The notes below the pieces were generated by a model. The model saw nothing but the letters and a program-made list of their open reading frames with translations, did not search any database and was not told where the DNA came from. Shown piece after piece: positions 56,327-64,000 of a stretch of 64,000 bases of DNA (positions are counted from its first letter, which is position 1; every line of letters begins with the position of its first letter). Origin of the DNA: Nitratifractor salsuginis DSM 16511 (GTDB taxonomy: Bacteria; Campylobacterota; Campylobacteria; Campylobacterales; Sulfurovaceae); NCBI RefSeq assembly GCF_000186245.1, contig NC_014935.1, positions 682,001-746,000 on the forward strand, read 5' to 3'. The translations under genes were made by a program, and so were the position numbers.

Positions 56327-56782
56327 ATGTCTAAAAGAGTACTGTATGTATTGAGCGTTTTAATACTAGTGACAGGTATTGCACAAGCCAAGAAAAGTCC
56401 CCAAAAGCAGGGGATGGAAATCTTCCAAAGCAAATGTCAGCTCTGCCATGTCACCCATCCCGTCACGCCCGCCGAAAGGGCCAAACTTCTGGGCCCGCCC
56501 ATCGATGAGGTGATGCTCCGGGTCAAAGAGAAATACCCCATCAGCGAGAATGCCGTCGCTTTTATCGTCGACTATATCTTCCATCCCTCAATCGATAAGG
56601 TCCTTTGTCCTTCTATTGATACCTACGGCCTTATGCCTTCGATGGCTAAAAAACTCTCAAAAAAGGAGGCAGAAGCAGTCGCGCAGATGCTCTTCGAGAC
56701 TTTTCCTGTCCAAAAGAAGCGTAAAAACAGAAAGGATGATAATGTCAGTGTGAGAGGGAAGAGTCGTGATTCTTCTCACTGA
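56327..56782 (+). CDS. Exported c-type cytochrome
   Basis: 151 aa. Signal peptide 1-21 (LVTGIAQA). One heme-binding site CQLCH near residues 37-41, then LGPPIDEVMLR and a plausible Met ligand in YGLMPSM. A monohaem periplasmic electron carrier. The C-terminal 30 residues are basic and low-complexity. No partner enzyme adjacent. Confidence 0.8.
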   Translation: MSKRVLYVLSVLILVTGIAQAKKSPQKQGMEIFQSKCQLCHVTHPVTPAERAKLLGPPIDEVMLRVKEKYPISENAVAFIVDYIFHPSIDKVLCPSIDTYGLMPSMAKKLSKKEAEAVAQMLFETFPVQKKRKNRKDDNVSVRGKSRDSSH

Positions 56783-56851
56783 CAGGATGTGCCGGATCGG
56801 ATGAGAAGGAGCTAGTCAAGTATCTGAGTCTGAAATCTAAAAATCCAAGGC

Positions 56852-56876
56852 TTAAAAAGATTACCCCGAAGCGGGG
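56852..56876 (-). terminator. Terminator of the small exported protein gene
   Basis: On the minus strand CCCCG-CTT-CGGGG then TAATCTTTTT, 40 bases after the stop of the gene at 56917-57141. Confidence 0.75.
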
Positions 56877-56916
56877 CAATCGACGAGATGAAAGCTCCGG
56901 GATGGCGAAGGGAGGA

Positions 56917-57141
56917 TTACTTTTGAGTTTCAGGGGTCTTTGCTGTCTCTTCCTCTCCGGAACCTGCCGGTGCCTGCTTGGTCGCGTCTGTTGAGTTGGC
57001 CTCCTTCTGGACGGCCTGGTCGGCTTGTGCTGCCTGGGCTTGTGCTGCCTGGGCAGGGGCTGCTTTCATCGTTTCACCGGCACTGAGGAGAGTGCCGCCG
57101 AGCAGGAGTGTGGCTGCAGTGAGAATCAAAGTCTTTTTCAT
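56917..57141 (-). CDS. Small exported Ala/Gln-rich protein
   Basis: 74 aa. Signal peptide about 1-22 (LTAATLLLGGTLLSAG); the rest is low-complexity (Ala, Gln, Glu, Thr). No known family. ATG 57141 is behind AAAGGAAATTCC; an earlier in-frame ATG (57180) lacks this. Its own terminator follows. Confidence 0.65.
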   Translation of the reverse strand: MKKTLILTAATLLLGGTLLSAGETMKAAPAQAAQAQAAQADQAVQKEANSTDATKQAPAGSGEEETAKTPETQK

Positions 57142-57290
57142 GGAATTTCCTTTGTGGTGAATTGATCCAAAATGATTCATTGGACACCGCCATTCTAAAG
57201 GGAACTCCTTACCCGGGAATTACCGTTCGATGTCTTGTCACTCATTTCGTTGAGTCAGTTTCAGGATTTGAGAGAGGATAATGGGGGGAA

Positions 57291-57947
57291 TCAGTGGCGG
57301 TTTTTGTCAAAGTGTTGATAGTCTTTGATGGAGTGCCAATCCCCGCCCCAGCGCCAGCCCCGGCTTTTGAAGATTCTGACGATGGGGTCGTGGGGCGCGA
57401 TGAGGGCGCGGTCTTCGGGGTGAAAGGGATTTTTGTGTCTGCGGATACGATAGGGGAGGGAGGCACGGTGTGCGATATGGCCGCTACGGGAGATGTAGGG
57501 GTTTTCGATCGGGTTGATATCGATGGCTTTTCCATAGGCGTGGTTGGACCACTTTTTGCCGCCGGTAACGGCACGGCAGTTGAAAGCGGAGGTGTTGTCG
57601 GCCTCGATGGAGCGATAGTCGCTTCCGCCATAGTCACTGACCAGTTGCATTCGGCGGATGGGGTATTTCGCCCGATAGAGTTCACCGAAGATTTGCGTAA
57701 CCTCTTTGGCTACATCCTTGTGAACCACCATCTCTCCGGTATGGGGCTTTCCGTCGAAGCCCAGATAGTTCAGCCTTATGTACCTAAGATCCCGCAATTT
57801 GACCGGGCAGCCATCGCGATAGCTGTGTCCGGCCCGCATACGATGTTCGATCCGGGGGGTGATGGAAGATATTTTGGCGGTATAGCCGGCAACCACTATC
57901 GAAAGAAAGAGAGTTTGAAGAGTAAAGAGTAGATACAATCTTTTCAT
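57291..57947 (-). CDS. Exported M15-type D,D-/L,D-carboxypeptidase-like protein
   Basis: 218 aa. N-terminal hydrophobic signal or anchor (about 1-22). SNHAYGKAIDINP holds the first zinc His and Asp of the M15 peptidase family; WGGDWHSIKDYQHFDK holds the second His. Likely trims peptidoglycan stem peptides. ATG 57947 begins the signal; the upstream ATG 57980 adds a short non-conserved start. Divergent from the PqqD-like gene of locus B. Confidence 0.8.
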   Translation of the reverse strand: MKRLYLLFTLQTLFLSIVVAGYTAKISSITPRIEHRMRAGHSYRDGCPVKLRDLRYIRLNYLGFDGKPHTGEMVVHKDVAKEVTQIFGELYRAKYPIRRMQLVSDYGGSDYRSIEADNTSAFNCRAVTGGKKWSNHAYGKAIDINPIENPYISRSGHIAHRASLPYRIRRHKNPFHPEDRALIAPHDPIVRIFKSRGWRWGGDWHSIKDYQHFDKNRH

Positions 57948-58048
57948 AAATACATTATACATTATAAAGGTACAACTCATTCTGTTATACTTTTATTTAA
58001 ATTTAAGAAATTGAAATATTAAAAATCAGCAGAATGAAGGTGATAAAG

Positions 58049-58321
58049 ATGGATTTCTCCAAGAAAGTGATTTTTCCCGATTCTATATTCGCCCAGGAAG
58101 TGGACGGCGAGATGGTGCTGCTGGATATGAACACCGAAAATTACTTCGGTCTCGACAGCGTCGCCAGTGATATCTGGAAGCTGCTTCAGGAAGGTAAAAC
58201 GATCGGGGAGACATACGAGGCGCTTCTGGAGATCTATGAAGTGGACCCGGAGACACTCAGGAAAGATCTCGAAACCTTTATCGATAATCTCCTGGAAAAC
58301 AGGCTTGCTTTTATAGAGTAA
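58049..58321 (+). CDS. PqqD-like peptide chaperone/carrier (locus B)
   Basis: 90 aa. VDGEMVLLDMNTENYFGLDSVASDIWKLLQEGKTI matches the PqqD/RRE fold (an aspartate-containing beta strand, tyrosine-containing turn, then helices), and residues about 55-90 complete it. PqqD-like RREs hold a peptide substrate for a modifying enzyme. No radical-SAM, B2-type protease or PqqE gene is present; the HprK-like protein at the end of the locus is the only obvious enzyme. ATG 58049 has GAAGG upstream; ATG 58034 is possible. Confidence 0.75.
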   Translation: MDFSKKVIFPDSIFAQEVDGEMVLLDMNTENYFGLDSVASDIWKLLQEGKTIGETYEALLEIYEVDPETLRKDLETFIDNLLENRLAFIE

Positions 58322-58655
58322 AAATTTCTCCGGACACCTCTATCTCCAATCGATAAAATTTTCAGGAAACCTCAGTAGAGTAATTAAATCACCTTTTGCC
58401 TTGGCGGAATTTATATGAAAAATATCCATTCTGAAAGCGTAAAATCTAAAAATATTAGTAGGTTTGGCAATCTTTTGATATTTTTGGTTAAAATATAAAG
58501 CTACTAGAAAATGCCACCCCTGTTGCGAGGCAGGTTCGGAAAGCCATGGGTCTTTGATACTGTCACTTGGCAGTAAATGAGAAGATCGCCAGGTTGCCTA
58601 ATAGAAGAGTACGGATGAGTAAGCGGATATTCTCTTCCATAGCAAAGAGGCAATA
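58322..58655. other. 334-base intergenic region between the PqqD-like gene and the 804-aa protein gene
   Basis: No gene in any frame. The left half (58322-58500) is AT-rich and shows nothing clear. The right part holds the aptamer-like RNA at 58511-58599 and then a possible hairpin GAAGAG/CTCTTC (about 58604-58636) close to the ribosome site AGAGG before ATG 58656. Confidence 0.7.
58511..58599 (+). ncRNA. Candidate c-di-GMP-I (GEMM-I) riboswitch
   Basis: Visible parts in family order: a hairpin CCTGTT-GCGA-GGCAGG with a GNRA loop (58519-58534), then CGGAAAGCC followed by ATGGGTC, a long stem GGTCTT/AAGATC (58549-58554 with 58582-58587) carrying a second hairpin TACTGTC-ACTT-GGCAGTA, and GCCAGGTTGCC at the 3' end. 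The closing P1 helix is imperfect: a GC/GC pair, one mismatch, then ACC/GGU. GEMM-I RNAs often precede exported adhesins, as here. A covariance search is needed to confirm. Confidence 0.6.
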
Positions 58656-61070
58656 ATGGAAAAAATACATAAGCAATTGTTGAAGCGGTTTTTTGTTTTG
58701 GGGATGTTATTGCTCGGAAGTTTGGCATTCCCTTCAACATTCGACTGGGAGACAGAAGGATGGTCGCCTGATGGAGCTTTGAGTCAAAACTATACCAATG
58801 TAGATGATTCCGGAGTTAATGTCAGTATCACTGTGACAGGTGATACTGACAAATTGCAGGACAGTACTCCAAAGCTGGATGACGGTGGAGGGAGTCTTTC
58901 CAATGATAATCTGGAGTTTTATGCGGATTATGATGATACAACCCAGAAAATTACGGTAACGATAAAATTCTCTACGCCGGTTAAATTAAGTAATTTGAGA
59001 TTCAGAGATATAGATTATGCCGATGACGGTACATATGAGTTTAATGACAAAATTATCGTCACCGCACAAGATATTGATGGGAATACAGTTACTCCCAATG
59101 ATGTCCAATTGGGAGATTATGTCCAAAGTAATGCAGCAGGTGAATATGAATCTGATGAAAATCAAGACCACAATGGGGGGCCTGACAATACCGGGGCAAT
59201 GGTCACCCTGGGATTTACTGATGTATACGTAAGTGAATTGACTTTCGTCTATACTGATGGAGATATCAATACTGATAACCCTACTGGCCAGGCGATTTGG
59301 TTTGACAATTTTGATTTTGAAGCTCTCGATACTGATGGAGATGGTGTTGTAGATGTCAAAGATATCGACGATGATAACGATGGAATTTTGGATGTAAACG
59401 AGAGAACTCCTGTTGTGGCTCAGACAGTTTCCAATACAGATACAGGAACGATTCCTGATGATGGATATCCCGACAACTGTCTGGATCGAACATTTAACGT
59501 ATCAGATGGTGATGTTATCGACGATATAACGATTTTAGTAAAAATAGAACATTCATGGAGAGGAGATCTTGTTGTTCAACTCATTTCTCCCTTTGGAACA
59601 GTGATTGATTTGATAAGAGATGAAGGGGGGAATGCCCAAAATTTAAGTACCAATTTCTCCGATGCCGCGACGGAATCTATCGGTGATGATAGTGATGATC
59701 AAGATTTGGATCATCCGGTGTATAGAAAACCTGATCAGCCGCTGAGTACATTTAATGGAGAAGATCCGAAAGGCACTTGGACACTGCATATGTGTGATGA
59801 TGCGAGTCAAGATGAAGGAACCTTCAACGAGGCAGATCTTAATATCAGCACTTCGAACAATCGGGATAGCGACAACGATGGCATTCTTGATTCTGTCGAC
59901 CTCGACAGCGACAACGACGGCATTCCCGATAATGTGGAGGCGCAATCAACAGGGGATTACACTGCAACGAGTGGAACCGATGACGATGGTGATGGTTTGG
60001 ATGATGCTTATGACCAAAACACCTCAAGTGCCCCCGGAAGTATAGGGCTTGTTTCTCCTGATACCGACGATGACGGTATTCCCGACTACCTCGACAGTGA
60101 CAGTGATAATGATGGCTACAGTGACTGTGAAGAGGGAAGGAATAACCCTGAGTGTGATCCCAACCCGGCTGTAGAAAAGAACGGGCTGCCGGAATGGCTG
60201 CAAGTGGGCGATGGCTATGACAATGTGTCTGCCGGTATAACGGACCCTGATCCGGACGATGGAGGAAATATTCAGGATGAAGTTACCGGTAATCATGAAG
60301 CAGCCTACCGGGAGTTTCTCTGCGGAAAAAACCGAACCACACTGACCCATATGCAGTGGAAAATCATCAGCTTCAGTTGTGATACTGGGGCAAACTCCAT
60401 CTCTGATCTTTTGGGAGGTGACGACGGTTTGGGTGAATATGGTACTGACTGGGTGATGTACGAGCAGAGTGGTAGTGACAACTATGAGATCAACGGTACG
60501 ACCCATCCCAACACGGATAAACGGAAACTCAATGCTGGGGATACCGTCGTGCCGGGCAAGGGATATTGGATCATCGCCGACCTCGGAGGGACGGGGAATG
60601 AAAAGAATATCACTATTAATGAAACACTAGATGATATCAATCCAACATCGGTGGAAGATGCCTCTGCAGTCGGTATCAGTGATGGCAACTTTAGTAAAGT
60701 ACACGAATACCTGCTGCCTAAAAATGAAGTTAGTGATCCAGATACGGTTGATTACAAAAAATATATGGCAGGCAATCCATTCCCTTATGCCTTTCATTTG
60801 GCCAATCTCTATTTTAAACACAATGCAGATGGAATGACTTACCATCCGATGGGAGATATAAATAACGATGATTATATCAACAAAATTGTCTATAAGCATG
60901 ATAGCAATGAAACAGGTCCTGTTACCGGATATGAAGCGATAGATCCTTCGACACCTGGATTCGGCGGCTCCATCGAGCCGATGGAAGGGTTCTTTATCAA
61001 GATCGAGAAGAACCAAAGTGATAATTATGTCAACCATTTCGCCTATCCTCTGACCTACAGTAATGATTAA
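58656..61070 (+). CDS. Large exported protein with P domain, TSP3 calcium repeats and the shared locus domain (locus B)
   Basis: 804 aa. Signal peptide about 1-27. Residues about 30-225 form a beta domain. Around 225-250 and again at 400-500 lie thrombospondin type 3-like Asp-rich repeats (DTDGDGVVDVKDIDDDNDG, DLDSDNDGIPD), which bind calcium. Residues about 255-395 form a proprotein-convertase P domain (IEHSWRGDLVVQLISPFG, GTWTLHMCDDA). Residues about 566-804 match the C-terminal domain of the 477-aa protein in locus A (GKGYWIIAD, MEGFFIKIE). Probably secreted or surface-bound and calcium-stabilised. The upstream RNA may control it. Confidence 0.8.
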   Translation: MEKIHKQLLKRFFVLGMLLLGSLAFPSTFDWETEGWSPDGALSQNYTNVDDSGVNVSITVTGDTDKLQDSTPKLDDGGGSLSNDNLEFYADYDDTTQKITVTIKFSTPVKLSNLRFRDIDYADDGTYEFNDKIIVTAQDIDGNTVTPNDVQLGDYVQSNAAGEYESDENQDHNGGPDNTGAMVTLGFTDVYVSELTFVYTDGDINTDNPTGQAIWFDNFDFEALDTDGDGVVDVKDIDDDNDGILDVNERTPVVAQTVSNTDTGTIPDDGYPDNCLDRTFNVSDGDVIDDITILVKIEHSWRGDLVVQLISPFGTVIDLIRDEGGNAQNLSTNFSDAATESIGDDSDDQDLDHPVYRKPDQPLSTFNGEDPKGTWTLHMCDDASQDEGTFNEADLNISTSNNRDSDNDGILDSVDLDSDNDGIPDNVEAQSTGDYTATSGTDDDGDGLDDAYDQNTSSAPGSIGLVSPDTDDDGIPDYLDSDSDNDGYSDCEEGRNNPECDPNPAVEKNGLPEWLQVGDGYDNVSAGITDPDPDDGGNIQDEVTGNHEAAYREFLCGKNRTTLTHMQWKIISFSCDTGANSISDLLGGDDGLGEYGTDWVMYEQSGSDNYEINGTTHPNTDKRKLNAGDTVVPGKGYWIIADLGGTGNEKNITINETLDDINPTSVEDASAVGISDGNFSKVHEYLLPKNEVSDPDTVDYKKYMAGNPFPYAFHLANLYFKHNADGMTYHPMGDINNDDYINKIVYKHDSNETGPVTGYEAIDPSTPGFGGSIEPMEGFFIKIEKNQSDNYVNHFAYPLTYSND

Positions 61071-61080
61071 GGAGCTCCTG

Positions 61081-61803
61081 ATGCAAAGCAAAAATATTTA
61101 TAGATTTTTTTCTTTCCTGATATTATTCTCACTGGTCGGTCTGATGCAGGGATGTCAGGGGACTTCCCAGGATGGGTTGGGTTCCTCCGACAAAAAACAA
61201 GAGACAAATCCCGATACAGGGAAAGACTCCAAAGCCGGAGAAGGCGGATGGTATATGCGTACTCGAGTCTCTGCCACTGCAGAAGACGGGACCGTTTATC
61301 AGCATAATACAGCCGGGGTTTTCGGTCGGCTTGTTGACAGCTGGAATGGAAAAGACCGACACGATATCCCCGCCTACGGGCCGGCAGCACTCCAGGTGGT
61401 TTTTCCTCATTATAATTGGGGAGATAAGGAGAGCGGTGATTACTGGAGCGATTATCGTAGCTACCCGGAGAAGGGGTCGAATGAAAGAGCTGTCTGGACC
61501 TTCCAGGTCAAAAATCAAAAGAGTGTCGACCTCTCCAATGCGGATATTAGGATTAAACTTGATGACGCGAGGCGTGTGGACTTTGTCAAAATAGATGGAA
61601 ATATCCGGTATAAAGAGACCGGCCTCAACCAAGGAATGAAGAACCAATTTACTCTGGTTGATGTGGACAATAAGCAGACGTACAGTGTCGATGAACTGGA
61701 TAAGATCAATCTCAATATGGACGGTAAACACATCCGGACATTCCGATGGGTCAGGGGGCCGGTACTTGAGGAAGATTTTAAACCAGTCGTGCTGCCGAAA
61801 TGA
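61081..61803 (+). CDS. Lipoprotein homologous to the locus A exported protein
   Basis: 240 aa. Lipobox LVGLMQGC near residue 24 (Cys then acylated). The domain from about 60 matches the 7751-8590 protein: GDYWSDYRSYPEKGSNERAVW, then KIDGNIRYKETG, FTLVDVDNKQTY and RTFRWVRG. ATG 61081 follows GGAGCTCCTG just after the stop of the large gene; an in-frame ATG at 61063 overlaps that stop. A damaged second copy of part of this gene lies at 62125-62248. Confidence 0.75.
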   Translation: MQSKNIYRFFSFLILFSLVGLMQGCQGTSQDGLGSSDKKQETNPDTGKDSKAGEGGWYMRTRVSATAEDGTVYQHNTAGVFGRLVDSWNGKDRHDIPAYGPAALQVVFPHYNWGDKESGDYWSDYRSYPEKGSNERAVWTFQVKNQKSVDLSNADIRIKLDDARRVDFVKIDGNIRYKETGLNQGMKNQFTLVDVDNKQTYSVDELDKINLNMDGKHIRTFRWVRGPVLEEDFKPVVLPK

Positions 61804-61857
61804 CTTTTAGATTCAATAATTTATGTATGAATTTAATTATATTGATAGTGGTTTCGA

Positions 61858-61863
61858 TATAAT
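61858..61863 (+). promoter_or_regulatory. -10 element for the locus B mini-protein
   Basis: TATAAT 36 bases before ATG 61899, in the AT-rich gap after the lipoprotein gene. No good -35 box stands at 17 bases, as is common in Campylobacterota. Confidence 0.45.
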
Positions 61864-61898
61864 GATAAATATATGCAAAAGCATAGGAGAACTCCTAA

Positions 61899-62075
61899 AT
61901 GAATAAGCAAAAAAGAGAGAAGCTGAATGGCAAGATGCTTAATGCTCGCCGGAACTTTTTGAAAAAGGCTGCATATTCGGCTCCATCCATAATGGTGTTG
62001 GGCAGCTTGGCCAAGCCTACTAGGGCAAAAGCCGATCAATTCGGAGGACCACCAAGCGATCCATCTGGCTGGTAA
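61899..62075 (+). CDS. Tat-signal mini-protein with a 13-residue exported tail (locus B)
   Basis: 58 aa, below usual gene-calling length. A charged leader is followed by ARRNFLKKAAYSAPSIMVLG, a hydrophobic core, and AKA before the tail DQFGGPPSDPSGW. It parallels the 61-aa protein of locus A in leader, KKAxYSxP motif, core, cleavage site and a short Pro-rich tail. The ATG is behind AGGAGA. It lies between the lipoprotein gene and a broken copy of that gene. The tail, rather than a folded protein, would be the exported product; this is inference. Confidence 0.65.
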   Translation: MNKQKREKLNGKMLNARRNFLKKAAYSAPSIMVLGSLAKPTRAKADQFGGPPSDPSGW

Positions 62076-62124
62076 TAAGAAAGGGTCCTCTATCAAGATC
62101 GATAAAAATCAGAATATGATCAGA

Positions 62125-62248
62125 AGATGAGGCGTGTGAACTTTGTCAAAGTAAATGGAAATATCCGCTATACAGAAACCAATCTAACTAAAAAAGGATG
62201 GTAAACCGATTCATTCTAATGGATACGGACAATATAAACAGATATACC
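62125..62248 (+). pseudogene. Broken partial copy of the locus B lipoprotein gene
   Basis: 62125-62180 matches 61565-61620 with few changes (both contain GGCGTGTG, CTTTGTCAAA and ATGGAAATATCCG), translating as RRVNFVKVNGNIRYTET. After that the frame meets a stop (GGATGGTAA) and identity fades, although GACAATATAAACAGATATAC still parallels GACAATAAGCAGACGTAC. No start or upstream domain remains. Evidence of a duplicated module now decaying. Confidence 0.75.
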
Positions 62249-62296
62249 TTCCAATGCCGGATTCAGTAGCGTTTTGATAGAAAGGGACGAATATTT

Positions 62297-62716
62297 ATGC
62301 CGAAAAATCGAGCGATTTTATATGGAGTGATTCTTCTTGTGTTGGTAGTGGTCGCTTTTATGAGATTCAATACTGATAAAGTGAATCAAAAACCTGCCGC
62401 TACGGGCGCAGCGACAACCCAAACAGAGAACACATCCTCTGCCATAGATGCAAATGAGGCTCTGAACGCTGGAGTTGAGAGGGGATTTCACCCGAAAAAT
62501 TCCAATACCGAAGAGGAAAAGAACTCTTCGCTCAATGCGGAGAGAATGGAGAGCGCAGAATCTGGATCGAACGAAGATGAAGGAACCGGTGACGAAGAGG
62601 CCGAAGATGAAGCTTCCTATGTCAAAAGAACTCACCTCATAGGCGGTGCCGATGTGGTATGGGAACCGCCAAAACCCAAAGATTCTGAAGATAAGTTTGG
62701 AGAACCGCCTGAATAA
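62297..62716 (+). CDS. Small acidic membrane-anchored protein (locus B)
   Basis: 139 aa. One transmembrane helix at about 7-23, then an Ala/Thr/Asn/Glu-rich, strongly acidic outer or periplasmic part (about 60-110 is nearly all Glu, Ser, Asn, Asp) ending in ADVVWEPPKPKDSEDKF. Not recognised. Possibly a linker or tether of the locus B machinery. No similar gene is present in locus A. Confidence 0.55.
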   Translation: MPKNRAILYGVILLVLVVVAFMRFNTDKVNQKPAATGAATTQTENTSSAIDANEALNAGVERGFHPKNSNTEEEKNSSLNAERMESAESGSNEDEGTGDEEAEDEASYVKRTHLIGGADVVWEPPKPKDSEDKFGEPPE

Positions 62717-62814
62717 CCTGACAAAAAGAAAAACTGATTTTATAAAAAATCCGACACATATTCTATTGAGTTCACTGAATATCGTCAGATGTGGGGAGAA
62801 ATGAAGAAGTTTGT

Positions 62815-63726
62815 ATGATACATGGACATCAATTCCTCTTTGTCGATCAGCAAAGTTTGCAAGAAGAGTATGACTCTTTCAAATTTTCTCATTCCGGCAA
62901 CGATAGATTAAACACGATCGAAGTAAGGGAAATCGACACATATCAGGGGTTTGAGCGACGAAGCTCTCTGTTGTATCTGTCTGGACGTGGATGCTATTAT
63001 TTGAGCAACACTTCTCCTGAGAAGATTGAGCGAGATCATGACTGGGGATTGGAGATTGTAAATGTCTTGACCCTGGTTTGGGATGGCAAAAGTAGACGCA
63101 TCCTTTATGCAAAAGGAAGAGACTTTACCCCCCGATTACTTCAATTTTGGATTTATCATACTTTTTTCCCGATCGCGCTTGAATTGGAAAGAAATTACAC
63201 GATGCTTCATGTTGGGGCAGTGGAAATCGATGGAGGAGTGGTTTTCTTTTCTGCCCCCTCCTTCGGGGGGAAATCGACACTTACAGACTATTTCATTGGA
63301 CGCGGGCATACTCTTTTTGCGGATGATACACTCCCGATAAAGCAAGAAAACGGGGAATTTATTGTCTACCCTTCATTCCCTTACCATCGTCCCTATCGAC
63401 AACCGGAAACTCTGGGGCGTCGCGTGGAGAATTTTGCCGGGGAACCTGCCCTTCTCAAAGCCCTTTTTGAGTTGAGACAATGCGAACCGAACGATTCAAT
63501 CGACGTAAGGCCTCTGGAAGGCATTGAAAAGTTCAGGGCTTTTTATCAAAGTGTCTTTGTGAGTTTTTCTTTTATGAAGAAAGAACGCTTTGAATTTTTT
63601 GCGAAAATGGCGATGAAAACTCCCGCTTATCGTGTCTCAATACCCTGGGATAAAGAACGCTTGCCTGAAGTCTACAACGCTATTGTCAAACAGCTTCAGG
63701 ATCAGTCTCAAGTTTCTATAGTATAG
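62815..63726 (+). CDS. HprK-like P-loop kinase family protein (locus B)
   Basis: 303 aa. Paralogue of the locus A protein at 5078-6007. Shared blocks: YHTFFPIALELE, the Walker-A-like SAPSFGGKSTLTDYF near 145-159, LFADDTLPI, PYRQPETLGRRVENF, GIEKF and a common C-terminal region (FAKMA). HprK-type order but no HPr-specific motifs. With the PqqD-like protein it recalls HprK/PqqD pairs in peptide-modification loci; substrate unknown. ATG 62815 (MIHGHQFLF) aligns with the paralogue; GTG 62791 is an alternative. Confidence 0.7.
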   Translation: MIHGHQFLFVDQQSLQEEYDSFKFSHSGNDRLNTIEVREIDTYQGFERRSSLLYLSGRGCYYLSNTSPEKIERDHDWGLEIVNVLTLVWDGKSRRILYAKGRDFTPRLLQFWIYHTFFPIALELERNYTMLHVGAVEIDGGVVFFSAPSFGGKSTLTDYFIGRGHTLFADDTLPIKQENGEFIVYPSFPYHRPYRQPETLGRRVENFAGEPALLKALFELRQCEPNDSIDVRPLEGIEKFRAFYQSVFVSFSFMKKERFEFFAKMAMKTPAYRVSIPWDKERLPEVYNAIVKQLQDQSQVSIV

Positions 63727-63811
63727 CTAGGGGCATAAGGCAACATAGCGCTTTTGGAAAGTTCACATTACCAAGATGGTATAATCGCGTATTTCTCTAT
63801 AGAGGATATGT

Positions 63812-64000
63812 ATGGAAATACTCCTTTTCTTTGTCGGAATGGGGATCGGCACGCTTTCGGGATTTTTCGGGATCGGGGGCGGTACGGTGCTGGTGCCGGT
63901 GCTGCTGTTGATGGGCTTTGGCTTCAAGCACGCGGTCGGAATCTCCATTATGCAGATGGTCTTCAGCTCCGTCTACGGCTCCTATCTCAATATCAAGAAG
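63812..64000 (+). CDS. TauE/SafE family permease, 5' part only
   Basis: 63 codons to the window edge. Starts MEILLFFVGMGIGTLSGFFG and continues IGGGTVLVPVLLLMGF and KHAVGISIMQMVFSSVYGSY, the first helices and GGG motif of TauE/SafE sulfite/organosulfonate exporters. ATG 63812 follows AGAGGATA. Truncated by the window end. Confidence 0.85.
   Translation, partial: MEILLFFVGMGIGTLSGFFGIGGGTVLVPVLLLMGFGFKHAVGISIMQMVFSSVYGSYLNIKK

Noticed and set aside
1-64000. CRISPR array, prophage or transposase
   Set aside because: No repeat-spacer arrangement, integrase, phage genes or insertion-sequence ends were seen.

Overview
The window reads as chromosomal DNA of a moderately GC-rich Campylobacterota (Epsilonproteobacteria), most likely a deep-sea Sulfurovaceae or Nitratifractor-like chemolithotroph. 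This is an inference from several features: the cbpA-hspR pair, a coiled-coil zinc-ribbon (HP0958/FlgZ-type) gene beside the Nif3 and waaA genes, a GlnA with no adenylylation tyrosine (as I recall for Helicobacter), and an MSHA-like pilus cluster. No rRNA, tRNA, CRISPR array or transposase was recognised.

Layout. 1-5.05 kb: a YfdX-type exported protein, small and EI24-type membrane proteins, a tandem universal-stress protein, and the AzlC/AzlD amino-acid exporter. 5.05-8.8 kb (locus A): an AT-richer block with a divergent HprK-like kinase, a 61-aa Tat-signal mini-protein and two exported proteins. It is closed by a second, headless copy of the 3' end of azlD. 8.8-18.3 kb: a cation/proton antiporter, an RsiV/DUF3298 exported protein, gamma-glutamyltransferase, a YbdK-type glutamate-cysteine ligase, GlnA, HisJ, AroE and a MazF-type toxin-antitoxin pair. 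18.4-37.4 kb: dense housekeeping genes (U32 protease family, purE, glyQ, Nif3, zinc-ribbon protein, waaA, RluA, ffh, atpB, thiE-like, gatB, a Kv-like potassium channel, a TrkA-like protein, gpsA, glyS, era). 37.5-46.2 kb: an eight-gene MSHA-type pilus/type II secretion operon. 46.2-57.9 kb: kdsB, purH, cbpA-hspR, DUF190-crcB, an exported nuclease-like protein, hemJ, ppa, queD, mscS, cytochrome c and an M15 peptidase. 58.0-63.7 kb (locus B): PqqD-like protein, a candidate c-di-GMP-I riboswitch, an 804-aa exported P-domain/TSP3 protein, a lipoprotein, a second Tat mini-protein of 58 aa, a broken gene copy, an acidic anchored protein and a second HprK-like kinase. The window ends inside a TauE/SafE permease.

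The most interesting content is the pair of paralogous loci A and B. Each has an HprK-like P-loop protein, a Tat-type leader ending in a proline-rich tail of only 11-13 residues, a large exported protein with the same C-terminal domain, and an exported protein or lipoprotein of about 240-280 aa that is homologous between the loci. The PqqD-like carrier and the kinase-like proteins suggest a peptide-modification or surface-display system, but no function is proven. The second notable signal is a family of 7-bp-periodic degenerate repeats placed at gene ends, often around hairpins.
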